Assembly (NCBI GenBank): GCA_002304785.1
Contig: DBMG01000009.1
Location: 24,859 to 49,577, forward strand
Direction of reading: 5' to 3'
Source of the DNA: Candidatus Accumulibacter sp. UBA704
GTDB lineage: Bacteria > Pseudomonadota > Gammaproteobacteria > Burkholderiales > Rhodocyclaceae
Length of the DNA: 24,719 bases
A program made the position numbers and the translations under genes. Below are positions 7,845 to 15,887 of the stretch, one piece after another. Under the pieces are notes generated by a model. The model did not search any database and had not been told where the DNA came from. It worked only from the letters and a program-made list of their open reading frames with translations. Positions within the stretch are counted from its first letter, which is position 1; every line of letters starts with the position of its first letter.

Positions 7845-9162
7845 AGTTCTGACCGAATGATTTCGAGAACACCACCCGCACCCGCAGCCCCCCCGACGCC
7901 GCGTCACCCAAATCAACCGTTGCGGCATGCCGCTGGGCGATTTTTCTGACGATAGTCAATCCCAGTCCGCTGCCGGATTCTCCATCCGCCTCGCCGCCTC
8001 GTCGGTAGAACCGGTCGAAAACCCGCTCGCGTTCCTCGGCAGGGATACCCGGTCCCGTATCGGCCACCTCAAGGACCGCCTGCCCGTTCTCGACAGAGCA
8101 TGAAACGTCAACGCGCCCACCGCGCGGCGTATAGCGCAAGGCATTACCGATCAGGTTGGAGAGCAGTATCCTCAGTGCGCCAGCGTCGCCAGAAACAACC
8201 GCTGCGTCATCGGCATGAACCACGCCAAGGTCGATTCCCCGCGCATCCGCCAGCCGTGAATGTTCGGTCACCGCTTCGCGCACCAGCCCGGCCAGGCCGA
8301 CCTCGGCAAAGCTCGACTCGGTGGCGCCGGGCTCCTGCCGAGCCAGCGTCAGCATCTGCTGGACCGTATGCGTCGCCCGCTGCAGGCCGTTCCGCAACTC
8401 CCCGAGCGCCGCATGCCTTTCATCATCCGACAGCGAACGTTCCACCAATTGCGTCTGCAGTTGCAGGGCGGTCAGCGGCGTACGCAATTCGTGCGCCGCG
8501 TCGGCAACGAATGCCCGCTGCGCATCGAGCGCCGCTTTCAGGCGAGTCAAGAGGTCGTTCAAGGACTCGACCAGCGGACGCACCTCCTCCGGCACCTCCT
8601 CTGCGGGCAACGGGTCCAGAGAATCCGCGGTGCGGTCCTGCACCGACTGCGCCAGCCGGCCGAGCGGTCGCAGTCCGCGCCCGACCATCCACCAGATGAG
8701 CAAGCCGAGTACCGGCAGGAGCACAAAGAAGGGCATCAGCGTGCGCCAGGCAGCCCTTGCGGCAAGCTGGTCGCGCACCCGCATCGGTTGTGCCACGGCG
8801 ATCGTCTGGCCGTGATATTGGATGGTGTACAGACGCCAGGCGCCTTCATCCGTTTCAGTCGTTGAAAACCCGAGCCGGGTCAGTTCGGGCAAAGTGTCGT
8901 GCGGCCGGGAAAAGAAAACCGTGAGACCGTTTTGATCCCACACCCGGATCACGTAATCCAGGCTTGCGTCGCTGGCCAGCGCTTCGGCAGACCCCTGGAA
9001 CCGTTGATCCCGTAGCGACAGGGCGATCTGCTCCAGATGGTAGTCGAACAACGCACCCGCCTCGTCGCGCGCTGCCTGGTAGGTCGCCCAGCCGCCCAGC
9101 AGCATGGCGAAGCACATAGTTCCCAGCAGGGCCAGGAGGAGATTGCGGCGGATGGAAGTCAT
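7840..9162 (-). CDS. QseC-like sensor histidine kinase
   Basis: This 440-residue inner-membrane kinase has a first membrane helix at about 7-25, a periplasmic sensor region to about 140, a second helix at about 142-160, a HAMP-like linker, and a dimerisation/phosphoacceptor domain with H224 in DAAHELRTPLTAL. The C-terminal ATPase domain carries the N box (NLIGNALRYTP), the G1 box (DTGPGIP) and the G2 box (GSGLGLTI). All catalytic boxes are intact. Length and layout match the QseC/TctE-like family. It overlaps the response regulator stop by four bases (ATGA), so the pair is coupled. The signal cannot be read from sequence; in relatives it may be metals, antimicrobial peptides or hormones. The adjacent htrA suggests envelope stress. 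Confidence 0.94.
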   Translation of the reverse strand: MTSIRRNLLLALLGTMCFAMLLGGWATYQAARDEAGALFDYHLEQIALSLRDQRFQGSAEALASDASLDYVIRVWDQNGLTVFFSRPHDTLPELTRLGFSTTETDEGAWRLYTIQYHGQTIAVAQPMRVRDQLAARAAWRTLMPFFVLLPVLGLLIWWMVGRGLRPLGRLAQSVQDRTADSLDPLPAEEVPEEVRPLVESLNDLLTRLKAALDAQRAFVADAAHELRTPLTALQLQTQLVERSLSDDERHAALGELRNGLQRATHTVQQMLTLARQEPGATESSFAEVGLAGLVREAVTEHSRLADARGIDLGVVHADDAAVVSGDAGALRILLSNLIGNALRYTPRGGRVDVSCSVENGQAVLEVADTGPGIPAEERERVFDRFYRRGGEADGESGSGLGLTIVRKIAQRHAATVDLGDAASGGLRVRVVFSKSFGQNS

Positions 9163-9821
9163 GATTCGGAAGGAACCATGTAACCAACGCCGCGAACATT
9201 GCGAATCCTGTCCGCACCCAGCTTTCGGCGCAGGGAATGGATGTACACCTCGACGGCGTTGCTTTCGATTTCCTCGTCCCAGCCGTAAAGGCTTTCCTCG
9301 ATCTGGGCGCGGGACAGAGGCATGCCGGGCTGCTTCATCAAGGCATGCAGCAGCGTAAACTCACGCTTGGACAAGGCAACCGGCGAACCGCCAAGTGTCA
9401 CCACGTGCTTCGCCGGATCGAGCGCAAGTGGTCCGACCTCGATGACGGGCGAAGCCCGCCCGCCCTGCCGGCGCGTCAACGCCCGGATGCGCGCCGAAAG
9501 CTCGTCGAGATCGAACGGCTTGACCAGATAATCGTCGGCGCCGGCATCGAGCCCTTTGACCCGATCAGCCACCGAATCACGCGCGGTGATCACCAGTACC
9601 GGCGTCGCCACCCCTTTTCGACGCAGGCCCGCCAGCAGCTCCAGTCCACTCTTGCGCGGCAGACCCAGGTCGAGCAGGATCAGCTCGTATACACCATCGG
9701 CTATCGCCAGCTCTGCCGCCGCGCCGTCGCGCACCCAATCGACGGTATGGCCTTCCTGCTTCAGGCCGCGCTGGACGCCGGCGCCAATCATCGGGTCATC
9801 TTCGACAAGCAGCAACCGCAT
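9159..9821 (-). CDS. QseB-like OmpR-family response regulator
   Basis: This 220-residue regulator has a receiver domain with acidic pocket E7-D8-D9, phosphoacceptor D51 (LILLDLGLP), T79 and K101 (YLVKPF). An OmpR/PhoB winged-helix domain follows, with SKREFTLLHALM and SNAVEVYIHSLRRKLG. The segment YGWDEEIESNAVEVYIHSLR resembles E. coli QseB and PmrA closely. GGAG lies eight bases before the ATG at 9821. It forms a translationally coupled pair with the kinase gene. The likely target is the CTTAAR direct repeat just upstream of htrA. I found no such repeat in the 63 bases upstream of this gene, so autoregulation is not evident there. Confidence 0.95.
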   Translation of the reverse strand: MRLLLVEDDPMIGAGVQRGLKQEGHTVDWVRDGAAAELAIADGVYELILLDLGLPRKSGLELLAGLRRKGVATPVLVITARDSVADRVKGLDAGADDYLVKPFDLDELSARIRALTRRQGGRASPVIEVGPLALDPAKHVVTLGGSPVALSKREFTLLHALMKQPGMPLSRAQIEESLYGWDEEIESNAVEVYIHSLRRKLGADRIRNVRGVGYMVPSES

Positions 9822-9884
9822 GTCCCGTTCTCCGCTTCACGTCGTGGATCATGGCGACATGATACCTGCGCGGCCGGCATGTCG

Positions 9885-10895
9885 TCAGGCAGCGAGCCAG
9901 TTGACCAGGCCTCCGGTAAATACGAGATGGACGAACAAGCCAGCACCGAGCAGCAGCGGTTTCACGCCAGCCTGCCCCATGCGCGCCAGATTGGTATCAA
10001 TCCCCAGCGAAGCCATGGCCACCGTCAGCAACAGGACTCCGGCGAGACGCAACGCATCGACCAGGGGAACCGGGAGTATGTGCAAGGAATTCACGCCGGC
10101 CAGCACGACGAACATCACGGCGAACCACGGAATCGGCACGGAGCGCTTTTCTCCGAAACCTCCGCGGTCGCCGAAAAACAGTCCGACCATCATCAGGAAC
10201 GGCACCAGCAGCATTACCCGGATCATCTTGACGATCACCGCGTTGCCGGCGACGTCCTCGCCAATCGCGCTGCCGATGGCCACGACCTGCGCCACTTCAT
10301 GCACCGTCGACCCGACATAGACGCCGAAATCGAAGACCCCGTCGCCCAACCAGACGTGGATTGCAGGATAGAGGAGCATTGCCAGCGTGCCGAACAGCAC
10401 CACCGTTGCCACGGCCACGGCGCTTTTTTCCGCCACCGCGCCACGGTCCGAAGGCAGCATCGGCACCGTCGCCACTACCGCCGCCGCCCCGCAGATGGCA
10501 CTGCCGGCGGAGGCCAGCAGGACCGTTTCGCGATCCATCCCGAGCAGTCGGCGTCCCAGGGTCCAGCCGACCAGCAGCGTGGACGTGACCATGACCAGAT
10601 CCACCAGTATTCCCGTACTTCCCACCTGGACGATCTGCTGCGCGCTCAGGTTGAATCCGTAGAGCGCCACTCCCGCCCGCAGGAACCGGCGCTGCGCGAA
10701 GACCAGTCCGGGGCGGAAACGCCCCTTGCCCAACGTCGGCGCGATATTCCCCAGCACGGCGCCAATCAGGATGGCCAGCGTCAGGGAGCTGACCCCGTAC
10801 TGCCGCAGCCCGTCCCACTGAATGAATCCCCAAGCCGTTGCCGCGATGGCGGCAACCAGCAGCACTCCGGGAAAAACGCCATTGTTCTTGACCAT
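9885..10895 (-). CDS. yeiH: YeiH/UPF0324-family membrane transporter (putative sulfate or sulfite exporter family)
   Basis: The 336-residue product is very hydrophobic with about ten predicted membrane helices. UPF0324 hallmarks are visible: LRAGVALYGFNLS, SAICGAAAVVATVP and YVGSTVHEVAQVVAIGSA. The family is annotated as a putative sulfate exporter on weak grounds. Divergent adjacency to a YeiE-type LysR regulator matches the enterobacterial yeiE-yeiH arrangement, where YeiE has been linked to sulfite. A good Shine-Dalgarno (AGGAAGG) precedes the ATG at 10895. It lies 63 bases upstream of the response regulator on the same strand, so read-through into the two-component genes is possible. The transported substrate is not proven for this family. 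Confidence 0.9.
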   Translation of the reverse strand: MVKNNGVFPGVLLVAAIAATAWGFIQWDGLRQYGVSSLTLAILIGAVLGNIAPTLGKGRFRPGLVFAQRRFLRAGVALYGFNLSAQQIVQVGSTGILVDLVMVTSTLLVGWTLGRRLLGMDRETVLLASAGSAICGAAAVVATVPMLPSDRGAVAEKSAVAVATVVLFGTLAMLLYPAIHVWLGDGVFDFGVYVGSTVHEVAQVVAIGSAIGEDVAGNAVIVKMIRVMLLVPFLMMVGLFFGDRGGFGEKRSVPIPWFAVMFVVLAGVNSLHILPVPLVDALRLAGVLLLTVAMASLGIDTNLARMGQAGVKPLLLGAGLFVHLVFTGGLVNWLAA

Positions 10896-10944
10896 GCCAG
10901 ACCTTCCTCGATAGACATGGCGAACAGTAACGGCAGGCTATACA

Positions 10945-10959
10945 ATCTGTAAAACAGAT
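10945..10959. promoter_or_regulatory. Perfect palindrome between yeiH and yeiE (likely LysR binding site)
   Basis: ATCTGT-AAA-ACAGAT is a perfect 6+3+6 inverted repeat containing the T-N11-A core typical of LysR-family sites. It lies 49 bases before yeiH and 29 bases before yeiE, where both divergent promoters would be. Use by YeiE is inference. Confidence 0.6.
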
Positions 10960-10988
10960 AATTTAAATAATTTCGATTTGTTTTTTAG

Positions 10989-11870
10989 ATGAAAATCACC
11001 CTGCGCCAACTTGAGATCTTTTCCGCCATCGCCAGCCACGGACACGTCACGCGCGCGGCTGAAGCCATCGCCATGACCCAATCGGCGGCCAGCACGGCAC
11101 TCTCCGAACTCGAGCAGCAACTGGGAACAACGCTGTTCGACCGCATCGGCCGGCAACTGCTGCTCAACGAGGCGGGGAGGCAGTTGTTGCCGAAGGCACT
11201 CGACGTGCTCGACCGAATCCGCGAAATCGAGGCCGCCACGCAAAGCGGCGATCTCGCCTTCGACCTGCACCTCGGCGCCAGCCTGACCATCGGCAATCAC
11301 TTGCTGCCCCCTCTGCTCGCCGAACTGGGCCGCCGGCACCCGCATGGCCAGGTGCGCCTCGCACTGAAGAACACCGAGCAGGTCGTTGCCGACCTGTTGA
11401 ATTACCGCATTGACCTGGGATTCGTCGAAGGACCGGTGCAGGATGAGCGGCTGCGACGCTTCGTCTGGCACCAGGACCGGCTCAACGTATTCACCCGCCC
11501 GGACCATCCCCTGGCAGGCCGGACTGCGACACACGACGACCTGAAAACCGTGCCGTGGATTCTGCGCGAGAAGGGTTCCGGCACGCGCGAAGTGTTCGAC
11601 CGCGCCCTGGCCAGCGCGGCGCTACCCTGCACGATCGCCTTCGAACTGGAGCAACCGGAAGCCATTCGCCAGTGCGTGCGCAATGGTCTGGGCCTCGGCT
11701 GCCTGTCCACACTGGAACTGCGCGACGCCTTCCATGCCGGCTGGCTGGCGCCGGTGGCCACGCCGTTCCTGGACCTGGAACGGCAGTTCCAGGTCGTCCT
11801 GCATCGCGACAAGCATCTCAGCTCCGGCCTGCGGGCAATTCTCGCCCTGTGCGGAGTCGATGGCGTGTAG
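10989..11870 (+). CDS. yeiE: YeiE-type LysR-family transcriptional regulator
   Basis: This 293-residue LysR protein starts MKITLRQLEIFSAI, nearly identical in pattern to E. coli YeiE. The helix-turn-helix is at about residues 18-40 (VTRAAEAIAMTQSAASTALS), followed by a periplasmic-binding-protein-like effector domain with YRIDLGFVEGP, PWILREKGSGTREVFD and RQCVRNGLGLGCLS. In Salmonella and Cronobacter YeiE is reported to respond to sulfite and to act on yeiH and other genes. Here it is divergent from a yeiH homologue with a perfect T-N11-A palindrome between them. No Shine-Dalgarno is evident before the ATG, but the N-terminus aligns with the family start. Confidence 0.93.
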   Translation: MKITLRQLEIFSAIASHGHVTRAAEAIAMTQSAASTALSELEQQLGTTLFDRIGRQLLLNEAGRQLLPKALDVLDRIREIEAATQSGDLAFDLHLGASLTIGNHLLPPLLAELGRRHPHGQVRLALKNTEQVVADLLNYRIDLGFVEGPVQDERLRRFVWHQDRLNVFTRPDHPLAGRTATHDDLKTVPWILREKGSGTREVFDRALASAALPCTIAFELEQPEAIRQCVRNGLGLGCLSTLELRDAFHAGWLAPVATPFLDLERQFQVVLHRDKHLSSGLRAILALCGVDGV

Positions 11871-11999
11871 CCGCGTTGCTACGGAGAAGCTCCCGGTCAA
11901 TCTGCAAGAATCAGGGCAACGTCGGGGAAGCCCGTTTATTCCAAATTGATTCCGGCTCTCCGCGATGGCATCATTCAAGGATATCAACGGAGTAGCCGA

Positions 12000-13391
12000 A
12001 TGCCCCGCCCTCCCCTCGACGCCGACAATAGCTGGTTCAAACACCTCTTCGAGCTATCGCCGGACCCGACCTGGATCATCGAGAACAATCATTTCGTCGA
12101 GTGCAATGACGCGGCCGTTCGCACGTTGGGATACGCCGACCGGGAAGCGCTGATGAACGTCCATCCGTCCCGGCTCTCCCCGGCCCGGCAGCCCGATGGG
12201 CAAACGTCGTTCGCCAAGGCCGAGCGGATGATGAAGATGGCCAAGGCCAAGGGACTTCATCGCTTCGAGTGGACACACTCCAAGGCCGACGGATCGGAGT
12301 TCGTTGCCGAGGTCACGCTTTCGAGCATCGAACTCGATGGCAGGCAGGTGATCTACTGCGTCTGGCGGGACATCACGGAACGCAAGCTGATGGAAGAACA
12401 GATCCGCGTGCTCGCCTTTCACGACCAACTCACCGCCCTGCCCAACCGCCGCCTGCTCAACGATCGGCTGGGTCAGGCCCTGGCCGCCGGCAAGCGCAGC
12501 GGATACTTCGGCGCGCTGATGCTTCTCGATCTGGACAACTTCAAACCGCTCAACGACGCGCACGGCCACGCCGCCGGCGACATGCTGCTGGTCGAGGTGG
12601 CACATCGGCTGAGAGCCTGCGTGCGGGACATGGACACGGTGGCGCGCTTCGGCGGCGATGAATTCGTGATCATGCTCGCCGAGTTGAGCACGGACAGGGA
12701 CGAATCCGCCTCGCAGGCGGAAAACATTGCGGAAAAAATCCGCGCCTCGCTGTCCGAACCCTACCGGCTGACTATCAAGCGCCGCGGGAAGCCTTCGGCC
12801 GACATCGAACACCGTTGCACGGCGAGCATCGGCGTGACGCTGTTCCGCGACCATGCGGTACATCAGGAAGATGTCATCAAACGGGCCGATACTGCCATGT
12901 ACGACGCCAAGGAGTCCGGACGCAATGCGGTCCGCTTCGCGCCGTCGATGCCCGAATGGGGCGAGGAACGCGAGAAGTCTCCCTCCACGTTCTTGCACCT
13001 GACCTGGAGACCGGCCTACCGATGCGGCAATCCGCTCATCGACGAGCAGCACCGCGCCCTGTTTGCAACCGCCAATGCCCTGCTCGGGTCCATTCTCGCG
13101 GGTACCTCGGCCGAACAGCTGGGCAACCTGATCGACACGGTAATGCGGGACATCGTCCAGCATTTCAACGATGAGGAAACGATCCTGAACGCTATGGGTT
13201 TTCCCGATGCAGCCGAACACGCCGCGATCCATCGCCGGCTCATTGCCGACGCCACGAACATTGCCGAACACTTCCACTCGGGGCGACTGACTTCCGGCGA
13301 GTTGTTCCAATTCATGGCCCACGAACTCATCGCCCGGCACTTGCTTGGCGCAGATCGCGATTTCTTTCCCTATCTCGCAAGATCGAAATAG
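12000..13391 (+). CDS. PAS-GGDEF-hemerythrin protein, likely oxygen- or redox-responsive diguanylate cyclase
   Basis: This 463-residue cytoplasmic protein has three parts. A PAS domain (about 10-130) is followed by a GGDEF domain (about 135-315) with intact GGDEF at 218-222 and an allosteric I-site RDMD at 209-212, five residues upstream. A C-terminal bacteriohemerythrin domain (about 332-460) holds all seven usual di-iron ligands: H351, H388, E392, H407, H411, H447 and D452. It should make cyclic di-GMP with product inhibition. The di-iron site probably binds oxygen or senses redox state. No EAL domain is present. The ATG at 12000 has GGAG seven bases upstream; a TTG at 11946 is in frame but has no such support. 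It follows yeiE by 129 bases and converges with the MFS gene. Confidence 0.94.
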   Translation: MPRPPLDADNSWFKHLFELSPDPTWIIENNHFVECNDAAVRTLGYADREALMNVHPSRLSPARQPDGQTSFAKAERMMKMAKAKGLHRFEWTHSKADGSEFVAEVTLSSIELDGRQVIYCVWRDITERKLMEEQIRVLAFHDQLTALPNRRLLNDRLGQALAAGKRSGYFGALMLLDLDNFKPLNDAHGHAAGDMLLVEVAHRLRACVRDMDTVARFGGDEFVIMLAELSTDRDESASQAENIAEKIRASLSEPYRLTIKRRGKPSADIEHRCTASIGVTLFRDHAVHQEDVIKRADTAMYDAKESGRNAVRFAPSMPEWGEEREKSPSTFLHLTWRPAYRCGNPLIDEQHRALFATANALLGSILAGTSAEQLGNLIDTVMRDIVQHFNDEETILNAMGFPDAAEHAAIHRRLIADATNIAEHFHSGRLTSGELFQFMAHELIARHLLGADRDFFPYLARSK

Positions 13392-13394
13392 GGC

Positions 13395-14570
13395 TCAATA
13401 GGAGCCGCGTGTCGTCCAGGCCTTGAGCTTCCACGCCGCGCGCGTCCCGCACGCTACCGAGGCCCCCACCGCCCAGAAAACGCTGGCGACCCCGATCGCC
13501 GCGCCGACCGTTCCGAAGACCATGGGCATCAGGATGCTGGAAACGTTGATCGACATCAGGCGCAGGCCGAGCGCCTCGCCCTGGCGATGCGGCGGCGTAA
13601 TCTGGTGCAGGGCGCTCATGACCATCGGCTGCACGGACCCCAGCGACAACCCGAGAATGACGGAACACAGGCCCATCGCCAGCGGCGATTGCAGCAGGGG
13701 ATAGATGGCGTAAAGCACCGCCGCGCTCACCATGGCCGCCGTGATCACCGCCCATTCCCGCAATCGGGCGGCAATGGCCGGGATGAACAGCCGAACCACA
13801 GTGGCCGCGATGGCAAAGGCACCGAGAATCACCCCGATGACCGATGCGCTGATCCCCCGCTCGTATCCGAGGACCGGCAACACAAAGGTATGAACGTCCC
13901 AGCACGATGTCAGCAACCAATTGACCAGCAGCAACTGGCGCATACGCGGCTCGGCCAGCAAGTCCCAGGAACTCGTCCGTTCCGCCTCGTCCGGACGATT
14001 GGCCTTGGGCGCTTCCGTCGAATTGCGGACTAGCAACCACGAGAGCAGCGCCAACGCCGCCATGGTGGCGAAACAGGCACGGAAACCGGCATGGTCGATC
14101 ACCAACCCGGCAAGGAACGGCCCGACAAAATTGGCGATCGACGGTGCGATGGCCAGCCAGCTGAACACCTGCTTGAGTTGGACCGGGTCATTGGCCAGCC
14201 GGCCCGCGTGCCGTTGCAGTGTGATGACCGAAACGCCGTTGGCGCCGCCCGTAAGCAAGGCCGCCGCGCACAGCATGGGAAACGTCGGCCAGACTGCCAC
14301 CAGCCCGACCCCGAGAACGGACACTCCCGTACAGAAACCGATGGGGCGCCTGAGATTATGCCGATCCGCATAACGACCGGCGGGAATGGCCAGGAACAAC
14401 TGGATGAACGCGAACAGCGCCAGCAGGATGCCCACAGCCGCAGTGCTGTAGCCCAGCCGCAGGGAAAGCAAGGGCGCAGCCATGCGCAGGCCGGCCATGG
14501 ACCCATTGAGGCAAACCTGTACGCCGATCAGGCAAGCCAGGGTACCGTTCAAATGAATGTCGGATTTCAT
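13395..14570 (-). CDS. Major facilitator superfamily transporter
   Basis: This 391-residue, strongly hydrophobic protein has about twelve membrane helices in two halves. The MFS loop motif between helices 2 and 3 appears as AGRYADRHNLRRPIG, and FLAGLVIDHAGFRACFATMA fits helix 5 and its flanks. A central cytoplasmic linker (about 190-210) is rich in charged residues. MFS proteins of this size are secondary transporters, often drug or metabolite exporters; nothing in the sequence or its neighbours fixes the substrate. The 3' end meets that of the PAS-GGDEF-hemerythrin gene, leaving three bases between the two stop codons. A strong hairpin upstream (14653-14675) separates it from the PPC-domain gene, so it likely has its own promoter in 14571-14652. 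Confidence 0.85.
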   Translation of the reverse strand: MKSDIHLNGTLACLIGVQVCLNGSMAGLRMAAPLLSLRLGYSTAAVGILLALFAFIQLFLAIPAGRYADRHNLRRPIGFCTGVSVLGVGLVAVWPTFPMLCAAALLTGGANGVSVITLQRHAGRLANDPVQLKQVFSWLAIAPSIANFVGPFLAGLVIDHAGFRACFATMAALALLSWLLVRNSTEAPKANRPDEAERTSSWDLLAEPRMRQLLLVNWLLTSCWDVHTFVLPVLGYERGISASVIGVILGAFAIAATVVRLFIPAIAARLREWAVITAAMVSAAVLYAIYPLLQSPLAMGLCSVILGLSLGSVQPMVMSALHQITPPHRQGEALGLRLMSINVSSILMPMVFGTVGAAIGVASVFWAVGASVACGTRAAWKLKAWTTRGSY

Positions 14571-14652
14571 CGTGGTTCTCGGACAGCCTGCGATGTACGC
14601 ATCACGGCATGAGGCAATTCAAAAGGATCGCGCATCGCATGGCGGCAAGGAA

Positions 14653-14675
14653 ACGGGGCGGATAACCCGCCCCGT
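14653..14675 (-). terminator. Strong hairpin terminator after the PPC-domain gene
   Basis: ACGGGGCGG (14653-14661) pairs perfectly with CCGCCCCGT (14667-14675) around a five-base loop. On the minus strand it is followed by a short T run (GTTTCC). It lies downstream of the PPC-domain gene and upstream of the MFS gene. Confidence 0.6.
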
Positions 14676-14783
14676 CATTTCACCGTGATGATAGCGCAAT
14701 CAGACCCGTCCGCACTTCACCTTGCAGGCGCCTTCTCGGGGTTTAGGCAAACGAATCTCAAGGACGCTTCGGACAACCGGCGA

Positions 14784-15230
14784 TCACGGATTGAGTAGTC
14801 TGAATCCAGGCAGCCCGGCCTCGAATCGGCGAACCGCCGTGCAGTCGACCAATTCGACGACGAGGACCTCCATCACGTGCCAGACTTTCACGCCCGGACG
14901 GATACACCCAACGACGAGCGAATCCTTGCGACCACACGCCAGGTGAACATGCGCGATCGGGTTGCCTGCCTCGTCGGGAAAGATCGTCCCGACGCCGGCC
15001 ACCTCGTGCGCCTCGTCGAGCACCCGCTCGACGAATTCCAGCGGTTCGGCCCGCCCCGCCTCCGTCCCCGTAACCAAGAGGCTTCCCGCATCGGCATCGC
15101 CGAGAACGATCAACCCGGCCGCGCGGATAGCCTGCTCGCGAGCCAGGCGCTCCAGACACTCGTGAACAATGTCCCCGTCCTCCAGTCGGACGACAAATAC
15201 TCGCCCCAGTGCTGCATGTGTATATTTCAT
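14784..15230 (-). CDS. PPC/DUF296-domain protein
   Basis: The ATG at 15230 with GGAG five bases upstream gives a 148-residue single-domain protein; an upstream in-frame start at 15269 lacks such a site. The sequence carries the PPC (plants and prokaryotes conserved, DUF296) pattern: GRVFVVRLEDGDIVHECLER, an alanine/glycine core, PIAHVHLACGRKDSLVVGC, and C-terminal VWHVMEVLVVEL. The H-x-H segment at HVHLACGR is the usual metal-site region. In plants this domain is fused to AT-hooks; bacterial stand-alone versions are small trimeric proteins of unknown function. No AT-hook is present here. The gene is monocistronic, with a strong terminator after it and 291 bases of gene-free DNA before it. Confidence 0.85.
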   Translation of the reverse strand: MKYTHAALGRVFVVRLEDGDIVHECLERLAREQAIRAAGLIVLGDADAGSLLVTGTEAGRAEPLEFVERVLDEAHEVAGVGTIFPDEAGNPIAHVHLACGRKDSLVVGCIRPGVKVWHVMEVLVVELVDCTAVRRFEAGLPGFRLLNP

Positions 15231-15521
15231 AAAGACTCCGCAAGACGAAATTCCAGCCAGTACCTTCAATCAGCAGAAACGAATGGCATGGCCGTTGATT
15301 CTTTTCGGATGTTAGCGTTTACATGGCCTAACCGGCGACCAGCTACCCAATTCTGCCGGTGAAGTAGTTGTCTCACCAGCCATATCAAATACTGTGATGA
15401 TTTCGCATCGATCTTCCGCTTCTCTTTGCCGCACCCGGCACTTCCCTTCTCCGCCCCGTCCTGGCATGCCCCCTTCTTTTCCGGTAGTCTTACGGCCCCG
15501 CTTCCCATCGCACCATCCCCC
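15231..15521. other. Gene-free divergent region between the PPC-domain gene and cidA
   Basis: This 291-base stretch separates two divergent genes and should hold both promoters. I see no coding frame with family resemblance, no strong hairpin and no confident promoter pair. The pyrimidine-rich segment just before cidA lacks a Shine-Dalgarno sequence. Confidence 0.5.
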
Positions 15522-15887
15522 ATGCTCAACACCCTGACCCTGATGCTGCTCTATCAACTGGGCGGCGAATTGTTGGTGCGCCTGCTCGGTCTGCCGGTTC
15601 CCGGGCCGGTCGTCGGCATGACCCTGCTCTTCCTGACCCTCCTCGCACGAGGCCACGTCAGCCACGAAACCCGGGAGCACGTCGGTTCCTTCCTGCAGCA
15701 CATGTCACTGTTTTTCGTCCCCGCCGGAGTCGGCGTCATGGTGCATCTGCAGCGCGTGGCCGAAGAGTGGTTGCCGATCACGCTGGCCCTGGTAATCAGC
15801 ACGTTTGCCGGGATGGCCGTCACGGCCTGGGTTATCAAGGCCATGTTGCCCAAGGGGGCGGACCACGCACCGGGAGAGCAGGCATGA
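15522..15887 (+). CDS. CidA/LrgA-family membrane protein
   Basis: From the ATG at 15522 the protein has 121 residues and four predicted membrane helices. It has the family pattern: LLYQLGGELLVRLLGLPVPGP near the N-terminus, VVGMTLLFLTLL, and HMSLFFVPAGVGVM in the middle. CidA/LrgA proteins are holin-like; in Staphylococcus they modulate autolysis, and related systems have been implicated in pyruvate or overflow-metabolite transport. The open frame extends further upstream, but that part is Pro/Ser/Ala-rich and out of family, so the start at 15522 is preferred even without a clear Shine-Dalgarno. It overlaps the lrgB-type gene by four bases (ATGA), so the two subunits are co-translated. No CidR or LytTR regulator is adjacent. 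Confidence 0.9.
   Translation: MLNTLTLMLLYQLGGELLVRLLGLPVPGPVVGMTLLFLTLLARGHVSHETREHVGSFLQHMSLFFVPAGVGVMVHLQRVAEEWLPITLALVISTFAGMAVTAWVIKAMLPKGADHAPGEQA

Noticed and set aside
9237..10952. Plus-strand open frame of 571 codons spanning the response regulator and yeiH
   Set aside because: It is antisense to two recognised genes and rich in His, Gln and Arg without any domain pattern.
12054..13340. Minus-strand open frame of 428 codons opposite the diguanylate cyclase
   Set aside because: The sense strand encodes intact PAS, GGDEF and hemerythrin motifs; the antisense frame shows none.
13392..13406. GGCTC/GAGCC hairpin at the convergent ends of the cyclase and MFS genes
   Set aside because: Only five pairs and no T run; too weak to call a terminator.
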